A stretch of 64,000 bases of DNA from Acheta domesticus (Eukaryota > Arthropoda > Insecta > Orthoptera > Gryllidae). Below the pieces are notes generated by a model. The model saw nothing but the letters and a program-made list of their open reading frames with translations, was not told the DNA's origin and ran no database searches. The DNA lies in NCBI GenBank assembly GCA_031308135.1, contig JAHLJT010000631.1, forward strand, positions 176,750,282-176,814,281, read 5' to 3'. Positions 1 through 13,495 of this stretch are shown here, piece after piece (position 1 is the stretch's first letter; the number at the start of each line of letters is the position of its first letter). A program made the position numbers and the translations under genes.

Positions 1-2610
1 ATATGTAAATTTATTAATAAAGATTTCCCGTCATGTGTCCTTTGGCAGCAAGTGATCATCTTCGAAAGTTATATAAGTATTTAACAATGTCAATTCCCAT
101 TTTAAAAAAAGCTAGTTTTAATTTCAAATACTAATCATTTTATGGTTGCCTCAGCTCAAGTGCAATTTAGTATAAATTAACGCCTGTATAAATTAATGAT
201 TTGTACGCCAGTATTTATTTACTGCAAGACAAGTATAAATGTATTATCTGGACTACCCATTTATCAGAAAAACCTCATCATAAATATCAATATACTATAA
301 ATATTAGAAATATCTTAACAAATCATTTTAATAAGGAGTTGGAAGAAAAAATCTGACAATTAATATTCTATAGGGCTACAAAAGCATTTGAAAATATTAT
401 TGGGTACTTCACAATTTGAAATTCTTTCGCATAAACGCTTAGGAAACATGGAAATGAATGAAAATAACGCGCTCGTACTTATATCACAGTCCTAACCTGT
501 GATATTGTGTTATGCAAGCACTTAAGCTTGGCAAGACGGTCGACATTCGTGAGAACACGAAACACTGAGAAGTTAAAGAGGACAGCGTGTGATGCATCAT
601 CTGTTGCTGAGGTTCCGATGGGTCTTTTGTTCACTTGGAACCGTGTGCTGTATAACAAAATTAAAGTTTTTTATCAGGATGTAATTGTTTTGATTTTAAT
701 TACTCAGAAATGTCTCCAGGGTACATTCTTCATTAGAAGTCGAACAAAGTACCACGATATCCAAATTTCATGGCAGTTCTAGGGAACCTTCACTGTACCT
801 AACTGTTTCAGTATTTTGCAAATAAATTGGTATTCAATGACTCGCGAAATTACAGAAGAAATCACAGGCAAAACAGAATTATCAATAATTTATTTAAGAA
901 TTTCCCAACATTTTATTACATATTCGGATTTAAATACTTCTCTTACAAATAAATAAAAATAAAGTGCCTGAAGAATTTACCAGCAACCCCTCAAACAAGT
1001 GTGTACGGCGGGTTGCAGTACCTCTCATTCTTCCACCTCCGTCTTGTGAAACCAAAACACGGACGAACATACGGAAATTGTGGCAAAATAATTGAAGTAC
1101 GTACATTTTTTATATGTGGTAGATAAAAAGATTGAGCAAATTAGTTAGTATAATAGTACAGTAATTTTTGTACTATCAATGAAACAATAATTGATACATT
1201 ATGGACAATATCATTCCTTTGTAATAAACAGAACATTCTGTTATTTTTCATTTGTAGTACTCCATTTGAGTTCATTAACTATTAGAACGTCAACTTAATT
1301 TGCCATAAATTTAGAACAGTACATTGATAGTAATATGTGAACTTTGAAAATTCAGCAATATGAACTTACAGGATTAAGTACACTCTTTTGAGAAAATGAA
1401 ATTGGTACTATGTACGTGGCGAATTGGCTTTAAAATAGTTTAACGTTCTTTTACATAGCTTCAGTGCTGCACAACAAACTTTAAACTCCATAAATAATAA
1501 TGCTGATACAATTTTTCGAAAAATAATTATGTTTCATCTTTCTGCTCAGTACGTGTATTCATTTGTGACTCTCACTTTAAAAGTATTGAACTTTTTACCT
1601 CCAAACGTGAACAGCACATTTACCTCTTGCTAGAGAACATTACTTAGCCAATAATACTAGATGGAAAATTAAAATTGGTCGGACGGCGACGTAAATCTCG
1701 ACGAAGATTGCCTTTAAGTAGCTCATAATTAAAGCCGAAGAGGATGGAGTTCATGGAGCGAGTGCAATGCAGTCTCTTGGGTCGCGACCAGCCCCAAAGG
1801 GCCATTCACAACTTTTGTTTCATTTCTTCCTTCACTTGATTATACTCCAAGTTCTCCATTCCCACTGCTTGCTACTGTCCGACTTGCCCCAACCTTTCTC
1901 ATTGTGTCTGCTTCTAGCTTTACCTCGGCGCACTGTCTCGCCGTTGACGCTTCAATCCTACGTCCCTGCCTCGCCCACCCCACCTCATCCCTTCTGCCGG
2001 CATTGCCCCCGCCCCGCTCTAATCTGCCTCATCAATTATATCCACCGCACTGGCGCGACGGGCGACCAGTGATCGGCATTTGTCTGGCCTCGATCCATAC
2101 AATTACTCCCTCTTTTTATCCGTCTACTTTGTCCCCGCCAGATTGCGTTCACTTTTAAATTAATGAAGCCACCGCCCCGAGGGAGTTTATTCAGGATATT
2201 TGGCTTATTGCTCCGTGTATATTTTTATTAGTTCTTGATATAATGCCCAACTGAAATCCCATAAAACACCTTCGATGAAAAAAATGAGAATGCGAACGTT
2301 GTGATATTGTTATGATATCACTTCATGCTGACAATAACAGTCAAATATAATGTGAATCCGGCCCATCTACATATCATATCTTCTCACAGAAATTTTGAGC
2401 ACTAATAAATGCGTATTATTAATATTAAATAATTAGTACTTAATTATTATTTGTGTCAATTATTTGGTATATTCAAATATGGTAATAATGCTAAACAAGT
2501 ATGTAATATGAGCTCCAGACATGAGAGAAAAATGTTTTTTATCAAGAAAAATTCGAATCACAGGAATAATTTTCTGTATGTCACGACAGAAATAACTTAA
2601 ACATTTCAAT
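1..2610. other. Upstream intron or 5' flank, no gene seen
   Basis: AT-rich sequence. I looked for an exon with the TM1-6 region or the helix that precedes VLPDFV and saw none. A C-rich stretch at about 1750-2150 has open frames in several phases but no recognisable protein. Because exon 1 starts inside a codon, this is most likely intron. Confidence 0.5.
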
Positions 2611-2779
2611 AATAAATCTAAAGTCCAAAAGAATGACTATTTCGTAATAGTGGTTTTAGGAACTAAGTGACTAATATATATTTTTACACATAGTTTATTA
2701 ATAAATCTAAAGTCCAAAGAATGACTATTTCGTAATAGTGGTTTTAGGAAGTACGTGACTAATATATATTTTTACACAT
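2611..2779. repeat. Tandem duplication, two copies of about 85 bp
   Basis: Bases 2611-2691 and 2700-2779 are nearly identical: AATAAATCTAAAGTCCAAA begins both and TATATTTTTACACAT ends both. They differ by an A indel and about two substitutions, so the duplication is recent or the two copies are an assembly artefact. Confidence 0.9.
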
Positions 2780-3904
2780 TGTTTTCATTTTTCTTTAAAT
2801 ATTGACTTTTGCAGTCCCATGTCCCCTTTATGGGACACGCCGCCTTTCCCTTTACGGTCGGTTTCTGTCCCGCAGTGAGCTTTACGCCAGGTCTCCACTT
2901 ACAGGACGCAATTACGTTCTGAAAGAAATATTTTACTTTTCAATTATTTCCTAAATTTTTACATACGATTCCATTACAAAATTTGTTCATTGTTTATAAT
3001 TCTTTTGCATTTGATACTCCTGGAAGAAGAGTATATGATGTATACTAGGTTTTAGTGCAGTAAAGCAAAAGAATGTCGTATTTTTCTTCAAAGCTGAATA
3101 TTTTCTTCAGACTTCTTCCCAGTTTTGGAAAAATCATCCCTGTCCGCACCATCACGAATTCCGCAAATTATTCCTCGCTTAAACGCGTGTGTGCCAGACT
3201 CTGCAATCTCGTCTCACGTGGCGATATGTACACAAAGTACGTTGCGACGATGCTATGAAGTGAAACCTAGTTACAACTTACGGAAACATACGCCAACGAT
3301 GCCCCGATAGCCTGACACAAATGGTGTAACTACTGCATTCTTGTGGAGAGCATTAGAACTACTTCAAGCGGTCCCGCCATACGGACCTGACGGCGAGATA
3401 CGAAAAGTCCCGCAGAGTAGGCAAAGGACTGGCTTGCCAATGAGAGAAAAATCACGTGGACCCCAGAGAGTTGAAGTTCCTTCAGTCGTTAATTTTTTAG
3501 AGCAAAAAAGGGTATTTAAAGTGTTTCTAGTATAGAAAAGACATTTACTTGTACAGTTTTGTTTTAATCACATGGCGCATTTGTGCGCAATATGCGCACA
3601 AATCGCATATTTCTTTCTATTCAAGAACCATCGTTTAAGAATACAATCGTCTCCTTAAGTTACTTCGCGGCACATTTGAATTCTGCATGATTTCTGTTTC
3701 ATCATATCAAACTTTATTTTAATCTATTATCAAAGTACCATATCCAAAAAAAACAAAAAAAAAGGAAATAATTTCTAAGATCTTACAGATTTATAGATGC
3801 CAGTACCACTTCTTACGAAAATTCAGATTCAAAACAGTAGAGCATGTTCATCAACTGTCGTGTGTTCTTACAATGCGATTTATTCAGGGCTGCCTAAGGC
3901 AGGT

Positions 3905-4010
3905 CATCAGCAGTTACGGTGCCATCCAATCGGAACCTTCCACGTCACTACAGTGAAGTCACTATGGTGGCGTTTAACCTTCCTATTGGATGGCACCGTA
4001 ACAACTGATG
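3905..4010. mobile_element. Foldback element, kind B (copy 1)
   Basis: The left arm ACGGTGCCATCCAATCGG (to about 3933) pairs with the right arm CTATTGGATGGCACCGT (from about 3983). The same GCCATCCAATCGG arm occurs in the hairpin at 22579-22752, so this is a repeated family. It ends 87 bases before exon 1; the tract between keeps the splice acceptor. Confidence 0.75.
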
Positions 4011-4096
4011 TACATCAGACGCAGTTTTGAATAAATCCAAGTATAAAGATTTTCGTCCATGCTGCACGTTCTCTAACTCTTGCACTCTGGTTACAG

Positions 4097-4246
4097 TGCT
4101 GCCAGACTTCGTGGCGCGCGAGATGATCCGGGACATCGCGCGCGAGGAGGAGAAGGGCGCGTTCGTGCCCAGCCAGTTCCACAAGATCTACATCCACCGC
4201 TACGAGAACGTGTCCATCCTCTTCGCCGACATCAAGGGCTTCACGG
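4097..4246 (+). CDS. Ac78C: Ac78C exon 1 of the window: start of C1a
   Basis: The acceptor TTACAG precedes base 4097 and the donor GGTAAG follows 4246. The exon enters with 2 nt of a Val codon ([13 protein letters not shown]) and leaves in phase 1. It carries [19 protein letters not shown]; the Asp codon at 4228-4230 is the first catalytic metal ligand of C1. The VLPDFV segment is the usual end of the signalling helix that leads into the cyclase domain, so an upstream exon is required. Confidence 0.93.
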
Positions 4247-7200
4247 GTAAGCACAGCTCTTTCCCCCGCCCCATCAACGCGGGGCGGGAGGGCGGAGGCA
4301 GGGCAACAGCGCGCGTGGGAATGCGGAGAGTATATTTCCTGTTTGAAAAGCCCTGTTGCTTATTGAATCCAAAAACGTCATAATTCAAATATCGTCATTT
4401 CTCAGTAATTCATAAAGAGGGAAGTATGTTTCAAGCTTTGACTGTTATGTGGTGTGTTTAAATATCAAAATATACATCTTTTAATATTTGAAACTACTGT
4501 TCCGACAGCTCAAACTAAAGAGCAATATTAATGTTCACGTTGTGGCGTCTCTAGGTCGGATATTCTGTCAAGGCATAAAAACTTCGGTTTTCTAATACGC
4601 ACGTCTGGCAATGAGATTATCTTCATGAATATTAACATTTTCGTTCATAAATAAACTATTTTGTTCAATGCACATTATCACCTCATGCATTTTCTAATCG
4701 CCACGAACACGATATCCGGCAACGTTTCTATTTATAGGCATATAAACAACTTACAGAACAATAAAATGACCACTACGATTTGATAATAGCTCCTTAGTTG
4801 TGTAGTTATGTCACGCTGAGACGGTGGTGGGGGCGCGTGGCGAGTGGGTCTGCAAAGTGACTCGGCGCTCTGGAAGTTGACCTTGCTGACGATGAGAAGA
4901 AACTCCATCAGCTGATCATAGCCGAGGCAGTTTCTTGGAGCACTGCATGATACGATACCGCGGCCTATGTCGAAAGTAACATCCACATCCTTGAAGCATA
5001 TTCACACACGTTTAACTCCACGACCTATATATGCATCACCAGTGCCCTAATATAATGTAGCACTTGGTATCACTTATGAAAAACAGTGTGGAAATTGTAA
5101 AGCCAACTAATTTCATCGGTAAATTTTTAAGAGTCGTATATATCAAAGAATTTGCTATCTTCAGATGATGGATTGTACTCGTACTTAACGAATATGGGCA
5201 TTTGCATTTCGTTAAATAACATGAAATTTTACACTTGAGCATAATTGGTAAGCATAATTCGGAATTAGATTTCACTTAATTGCTATTCCATCTACAATTA
5301 ATTACTGATGATAGTTACAAGGCATTTTCATTTTTGCGACCATTTTAATTTGTGAGCTGTCTCATTTTTGCGTTTATTCTTTAACTTGCCATCAATTACT
5401 AAAAATAATAAGTAGAGCGCTATGTTGCGGTCGTCCTCTCGAATTCCATCACATATCAATAAGTTTTTTTAATAACCGTTCTCCGCATTTCCATGCCCAT
5501 GGTTATTTTTTGATATCGCCAAAAATAATTGTTTGAGAAATGTATTGCGGAAATATGATTTTGGATGGGTTTTTAAAAAGGTGTATTTCAAAAATGTAAG
5601 GGACACAGTAAGATTACAGAGAATGTATTCAATCGCAATGCAATACTGTGGAAACTATGCTTCTAAGGTTTTCATTGCAAGTGACAAGTCGAATCATCAG
5701 TGCCCCTGCTCTGATATTGAGTGAAAATTTACGAGGACAGGTTCTTCTTTTCGCTGCGCCCGCAAGGGAGCGCAGAGTGGCTTTGAGTGCGGAGAGGTGA
5801 CGCGCGGCATGCGTGCGTGCGTGTGTTGCAGCGCTGGCCAGCCGCTGCAGCGCCGAGCAGCTGGTGCGGGTGCTCAACGACCTGTTCGCGCGCTTCGACA
5901 AGCTGGCCGCGGTGAGTGCACCTCCCCTTCATCCCCCACCCTCATTCCACGGTCCCTCCACCCCTCACGTTCGGCACTGCGCCGTCCACAGTGGGCCGAA
6001 ACGACACCTGATGCTTCGCGTTGCACGTGCGCTGGGATGGTGTAGAATACATTTCTGAAAAAAAATATTGATTACAATGAAACGATTTAAAATAAACTTT
6101 TTAATCATTATTTACACAGTGTTGCAAGCATGCCACAATAACCAAGCCATATAAGTATCGATTGTATTGCTAAATTTTAATAAACCATAATACAAACTAA
6201 ATAGTTACATAGGTGGATGATATTAGGAGTTTCGTCGGAGAGAATTTTCCGATCCTCCTCAGTAAGCTAAATAATTTTCCATTACTGTGCAGTAACACAT
6301 ACAGTACTAACATTATAACAATACAAGTTCAAAACTAACATTTTGCAAAGTTTTGAAAATGCAATATGTGTTACTATTACATGCTGTAGACAATAGTATG
6401 ACACTAAAAATGCGTATTATATATGCTCTTTCCGACAAAAGGTCTAAAATCACCCACCTATGTAACTTGTTAGCTTGTATTAATTATTTATTAAAATTGA
6501 CTTAAATAATCTAAATTTATATGGTTTGTAGAAATGTTTGAATTTTTCCGAAACTTTGAATAAGAAAATATCCGTTTTGAAGGTTTATTTTCCTCGTAAG
6601 ATATATGCTGATCTCAGTTGATGCAAAATTTCCCGTATGTGAACATCATAAAATGTAATAGAAAGTCCACCATTTCTTTGAGTGTCCTCTCGTTTAGCTG
6701 TATACAAATATGCCAATATCTTAAACGTTTTATTCTTCTTCCAAATAATAGAGAAAGGCTTTTGAGTTTTCAGCCTCAGACATTTGAACATATAAATGTT
6801 CAAATGTCTGAGGCTGAAAACGCAAAAGCCTTTCTCTGGCTATATTTAACCGCGTGTCAGAACTCTTCATTTATAATGCTACTACAATAAATTCTGAATG
6901 TTGCTATTATTCTACCAGTTATACTCAAAATACGAAAAAAAACTATTTTGAAAAAAAGTGTACAAGAAGGGTTCTAACGTTCAGAAAGTACGTTGGACTA
7001 AAAACAAACCTCTAGCTTCAGTACTGAAGATATAAGAAAGGTAATAAAAGTATCTTTAATAATTTTTGAGCAACCAAAGTTTTATTAAAAATCGGACAAT
7101 ATTATGAAGTGAAACTTGCTGTATTCGAGCAAAACCTTCAAAACAAATGCATTTGCTTGCGAAACATTTATTTTTTAAGTGATCACAATTTCACTCAAAG

Positions 7201-10200
7201 TCCGTAAAAATACTTATATTTTCAAACAATTGGACATGATTAAATTTAACGATCTAACTTTTAAAATAATATTTTATTAAGAAAAACTTTCTTTCTTCAA
7301 AATATGGTAGCACGACACCGATTTTCTTTTTCATTTGCAATTTTTCAAATTCAAATGTTTTATGGGAAATCGGAGCTGCGCTGTTTTTATAAGCGTCTGT
7401 TACTCTATTTAATAAACAAATTGGAGATATTTTTGAAAATCTATGAAAAATGTTTCAAAAATGTGCCAGAGGCATGTAAAGTACCTCTCAAAATTAAATA
7501 ATTTACCCCCTTTCGTTGTCAATGTCCACGTATCTGCTCGCAGCTTTTCCCCGCAGAAAAATCTATCCCACTTACCCGCTTCTGACCGTGACCTGAAAAA
7601 GCTGTTCATGCCCGCTTCTGACCCACATACGTAATTCTATACACACACTGTTCAAAGCAGATACCGTCATTAGTTATCCTCAAAAGTCTCCTATTCAATT
7701 CAAGTCCTTACATCCTCACATACACACAGTATTTATGGCAAATGGTGACAAATGTCTCCCTGAAATGTGCTTTTCGTCCCTGTCCATTATCCACACGTGC
7801 ACACAGCGTCCAAGGCAAATGCCATCAAATGTATCCGTTCCAATCCAACCCTCTCCGTGCACCATTGCTCATTGTGCCCAGCGACAGAGGCAAATACCAT
7901 CAATCGTCACCCTCATACGCGCCCGTGTCGACGTACACAGACACACATACGCAAGGGCGGATCCAGCTGATCATTTTGGAGGCGGCCATCGTAGATTTTT
8001 GTTGAATAATAAACATACTAGTTATTATATTGTATATTATTTATGTACTGCAGATATTATACTATATATATTATCTTTAAATAATTTCATAATTTGAACA
8101 TAAGTAAATATTTAATTTAATTTTGCTAAATAAGAGAAGGTAAACGAAAACTCTAGGCATTTGGGGGGGGGCACGGCCCCCTCTGGATCTACCAGTGCAC
8201 ACACTCACATACATACAATACACTGTGCGCCCAACGTCCCCAGCGTACGCTAGCAAACATCACCCTCAAATGCTCCCATTTCCACTCACAAACATACACA
8301 CACGTGAGCCAGCGTCCGAGGCATTTACCGCCAATCCTCACCCTCAAATGCCCCCGTTTGCACCCCTCCATGGGAGCGCGGAGTGTTGAGTGTCGGTGCG
8401 CTGCCTAGGAGACGCATTGCCTGCGCATCAAGCTGCTGGGCGACTGCTACTACTGCGTGTCGGGGCTGCCCCGCGAGCGGCCCGACCACGCGCGCTGCTG
8501 CGTCGAGATGGGGCTGCACATGATCCAGGCCATCGCCGCCGTGCGCGACCACACGGGCGTCGACCTCAACATGCGCATCGGCATCCACTCGGGCTCCGTG
8601 CTGTGCGGCGTGCTGGGCCTCCGCAAGTGGCAGTTCGACGTGTGGAGCTACGACGTCACGCTCGCCAACCACCTCGAGTCCGGCGGCATCCCGGGGTGAG
8701 CACTCGCACGCCGCACGCTGGCGCCGCCACCAGACTGCAGCACAGGCAATATTCCTTCCGGGCGCGGCGGCCGATGTGGTCATTAGTCCCTAAATTGTAG
8801 TGCATAGTATATCCGGGGTGGGTGGTCTTTGCCCCTCACTGAGACGTCAGATCCGATGCCGAACGAAAAGACGGCTTGCGGGGATTTTCCTCTTTTAGGT
8901 ATCTTCCCACCGTCTGGACAAGTTCTAAGCTTCTGACTGGTCTTCGTAAATGTGTGGTAGTGCATTGCATGTAGATGTAAGTGTGTGTGTGTAAGGGGCG
9001 AGGTTAGGACGCATGATCCGTGCCTGTTTTATTAGGGTATTGCTCCTACTTCTCGAAGGAACCAAAAAACTACCCATCAGGGGAACCGACCGCTATAATT
9101 TTCCTCCAGACAGAAGTCGAATTCGATCCAGCTATGTAACTATTGTTAAAAAACCAGCCGCAACGAGTCTATAACTGCAGAAACTTACGAGATTGTAAGG
9201 GGAAACCTCCGCAGAAAATGTATAAATGAATATATTTTCGTCCACTTCACAATTCAATTCTGTGATGTAATGTATATCAATATATAAAGGTATTAAAAAT
9301 ATATATCGAAGGAAATCAGATTATACCTTACATTACTTTCTCTTTATCCCCTTCAAAAGCCAGAGAGCAAATGCACCTCCTTCAAAACACTCTCGCACTG
9401 GAAGCCTGGGAGGTGGAGGGTTGGAGGCCAATTGAAGGTTGCGCTAATCAATAGGAGAAATCATTTTACCAGGACAAGTGTGATGGGAACAAGCGTTGGC
9501 ACAAGATAATTCTCCGCGATCAATGAGATCAATTACCCACAATTTGCGTAAAATATGATATCAACAAAATTTTGAATGGTTGACCCGTAGGGGTACTACG
9601 AGTACACCTACGAGATTTTTGCTAGTCTTCATCAATGTCACTGATTTGAAAATGCGGAGATGACATATCCCATCTCAACAATAGATGTTGCTAAATTTCC
9701 AAATTCTACCTCGAGGGGTCAAATAGCCAGTTTCCGTCGTCATCTTTTGAACGCCTACTGAGCAATATTCATCATTTAGTTATGAATTCACTCACGGATT
9801 AACCGAAACAATTCATCTCAACTAATGCAATCTTACTTAATGCGTGAACAAGATTTTATACTCTTTTTTTTAATGCACACGATATCTGAAGTTCACGCAA
9901 ACAAAACACTGCCGTATGGGCTAAGGATTACAAGTATAATATTTATAGAAGTTGTGGAAGGGAATAATTATTCTTCCCGACCGCAACTTCTATATCTTCA
10001 TGCTTTAAAGTCATTGAAGAAAGCAAAAAAAAAATTAATGAAACTATGAGTTAAATTAAGTGAAGTAAATTATTTTTAGAATTTTTTTATATGTACCAAA
10101 GTGTTATTTCTCTTATGAAATCCTTGTTATTTCACTGGCAAAATCCTTGTAGGTTGAATTTTTATGAAACTAAAACAAAGATTTCTGAATGAAACATTAT

Positions 10201-13183
10201 CTACAGGTAATTTTCATCAGAAATCCTTCACTTCAACTTTTATCATCTTCACGTATTTGGTCTTTGGGTAAATCTTATAAATCTATAAATTGTAGATAAT
10301 TTCGTTACCCTGCTTATTATTGCTACTTAAATCTACATAAACGCAGTAGTGCCATTGCATTCATCGTCTTCATGTGTTCACATTAAAATGACAATTATCT
10401 TCAATTTATATATGAATTTCGCCGATACACTCCACATATATTTTTACCCTAATTTTCTCTTCCTGATAGAAAAATCCATTTGTATCTTTCCGCAGGCGCG
10501 TGCACATCTCGAAGGCAACGCTGGCATGTCTCAACGGGGAGTACGACGTGGAACCTGGAGAGGGGCACACTCGGGACCCCTACCTGAAGGTGAGTCCAAC
10601 ATCATCACTCAAGACACTTCCAGCTGCTTTTTGACGTCCTCAATGCTGGTATAGGCTTATACAACGATCCTATAGTTAAGACTGAGTCAAGAAAATAATT
10701 GTGAACATTGAAATGTTTTCATTATTTGGAAGCTTCTATCGCAAATTTTTCGAAACAGTATTGACATATCTCATCCTGAGCAATGAGGAATTTATTCTAA
10801 GATTTTTGGATTTGTATTCAAATAATGCCGTACCGTACATTTAGAGCTGTAACGTTGATTTCGTATTTACGTGATGTTGATTCCGTTTTACGTAGCAATA
10901 TCGCCAGCCTCCTAAATAAATACTTTCCAATGTATAAATAAAAACGTTCGTTTACTTCGTAATATAGCCTGTTATGTACATGGTGGTCCACTTCGTTTGT
11001 TGTTTGTTTCCCAAAAATATTTTAGATTATCTTGTGAACTTACTAGGTAACCATGAGATTTTAGTTGACACTGCACGGATTTATATTTGTTGCAGTTCAT
11101 TGTATTAATTAACGTTTTCGTGCTGATATTCATGCCAATACATTTTATCACTAAATAAGTATATGATTTTTAACATTTTATAGGGAGTAAATGTGTGTTC
11201 ATCGTTTGCGAAAAAACTACGAAGCATCTGGAAACTAATCTATTGGCTCACTACCGACATTGGTCCCATTGTTGAAAATATTCTATCTTCGTATCCTGTG
11301 TGCTACAAAAATTTAACTTATTTTTTGACACCGACATTTGCCGCTAGAGATCACCTGAACAATGTTTTAACCGTATTGCATACTTGCTTCGTTCTCTACC
11401 TGACAGCGTATGAACCTTGGTTAGGAGGGGAATTGAAATTAATTTAGCCGGGCGTTTAACCGGTTACTGTACAGACCACAAGATACGGCCATTGATGATT
11501 ATATGATTACCCGCAGCTTGGGTTTGATAAATCTCGGAGGCATCCGCGCAGAACGTGCAGTGTGTCCCTACCCTAGCCTCCGTTTGTTTCGCCCGTGCCT
11601 ACTAATCCACTTCCCGCTCGCAGGACCACGGCGTGGAGACGTTCCTCATCAAGCAGGAGCAGCCGCAGCGGCCGCGGCGCCGCGTGTACCTGAGCGGGGG
11701 CGGCGGCGGGGCCGGGGGCGGGGCCGGGGATGCGGGCGGGGGCGACGCGGGCGGGGCGAACGGCGCGGCGCGGGACCTGCGCTCGCGGCTGTGGTCGGAG
11801 GACGAGACCCAGTCGCGCCTCGCCGCCGGCGCCCGCGCCCCCGACGTCCCGCCCGCCGCCGCCGCCCCCTCCGCCGCCGCCGCCGCCACCCACATCGACG
11901 ACGAGCCCACCACCGACTGGCAGCCGGAGATCCCCTTCAACAATGTGAGTCATGGCCCGGAGCGCCCGCCTCACCCTCGCTCACCCCTTCTAACTACTTC
12001 TAGCATAACGCTTCTTATGGACTTACATATCACTTTAGTTAATCTGCTTTCAGCGCTTCGAGACCACCTTCACAATGTTTCTGTTCTGGATTTTAACAAA
12101 ATTTGTTACAGAAAATTCGTGGCAATTGGAAAAATTGACAATGTATAATTATGTATTAACAATACATGTTACGAATGACGAAAAGACACATTTATTCGTT
12201 TATCTATGTGGTTAGGTCTTGTCTCATCAGGACGTACCAACCTACCAAAATGCAGTTTCATTAGCTATCAAGTATGTACTGTCCCATAATTTATGCGTTT
12301 GTGAACATGAAAGGAGTCTTTGAAAAGACAATTTTAGATACACTTACTTTGGACTAACATTAAATCTATCCCGTTTGAATATGTGATCCGATGTGTGGTA
12401 GATTCACGTTCATGTTAGTAATATGCTCATGCTTGAAAGATGAAATAAATACAAATTTTCTAAGCCCTGATGTAGCAGTAATTACCAATCATCTCGCAAT
12501 TAAAATAGGACCGCGTTGCCGTCCTTAACCACCATGCATGTAGTATATTTTCTGTTGATTCCGTGTGTTCATCTTATTTGCCGCCGAGTTTGCATTGAAT
12601 GCATGAGACACAATACGGCATTCTCCAGTCCATTGACGACTCACGTGCGTGCTTTAAAAAAAGCCCCCAGCGCCGACTGTGTGCGTCCCACAGCTGAACA
12701 ACAACGCGCTGGATCTGGCCGCCTCGTGGGACCCGGACGGCAACTCGTCGGACGAAGAGGCGGGCGGCGGCGGCGGCGGCGGGCGGGCGCCGGGCGTGGG
12801 CGTGGGCGTGTCGGAGCAGGTCGACGACATCATCGACCACAGCATCGAGATCGAGAGCAACAAGCGCATGCGCTCCGAGAACGTGAACGCGTGGACGCTG
12901 CGCTTCAAGCGGCGCGACATGGAGACGGAGGTGAGCACAGGGCAGAGGCGCTTCTACGGTATGGCACGTGCCACGGGCGCCACTCACAAGGGGAGCTATT
13001 TAGAGTATTCCCGCTAAAACAAATAAAAAGATATACCCTAATTTAAAGTCTCCTGACAGGGGCGCAAATTCTAGGCTTGCCATGGGCGTCGGAATACCTA
13101 GGAACGCCTCTGGGCACGAGGCATCGAAACAACGCGGAAATCTGCTCGGAAAATGCCCCGCTTTTGCATATAATTTGCTTAAC

Positions 13184-13246
<63 letters not shown>

Positions 13247-13462
13247 GTTCCGCAAAATTTGAGTAAGAACTTGTCTAAATTCCCCGGTAATTCAAAAGAC
13301 TGGGAAGTGCAAGAAATTGCTTTATTTGGAACAGACCATATTTTGCACAAAGTATTGTAGAGGCACTGACAGTCACCGGATCTGCTCCTTAGGTAACTGA
13401 TTGCAACCTGGAGTAGATTTTATATTCAGCCGACTCATAACGTCTTTAGTCATGATGTAGTG

Positions 13463-13495
<33 letters not shown>

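Larger units (their letters stand above)
5912..8408 (+). other. Ac78C: Ac78C intron 2
   Basis: A 2.5-kb intron holding a 265-bp MITE (6203-6467), a long palindrome (6751-6836) and a hAT-like MITE (7952-8197). The part from about 7640 to 8360 has many CACACA-rich, Pro/His-coding shadows with no gene. Confidence 0.7.

Noticed and set aside
1767..2158. Two overlapping C-rich frames as an N-terminal cyclase exon
   Set aside because: No transmembrane segment, no donor in a fitting phase and no similarity to the expected TM1-6 or linker sequence.
11573..11974. Open frames on the minus strand over exon 5, and similar ones over exons 3, 6, 8, 13, 15 and 16
   Set aside because: They are antisense shadows created by very high GC content. 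The + strand frames match conserved cyclase motifs with correct splice phases.
13000..13360. Poly-Ile open frames on both strands
   Set aside because: Direct products of the AAT microsatellite.
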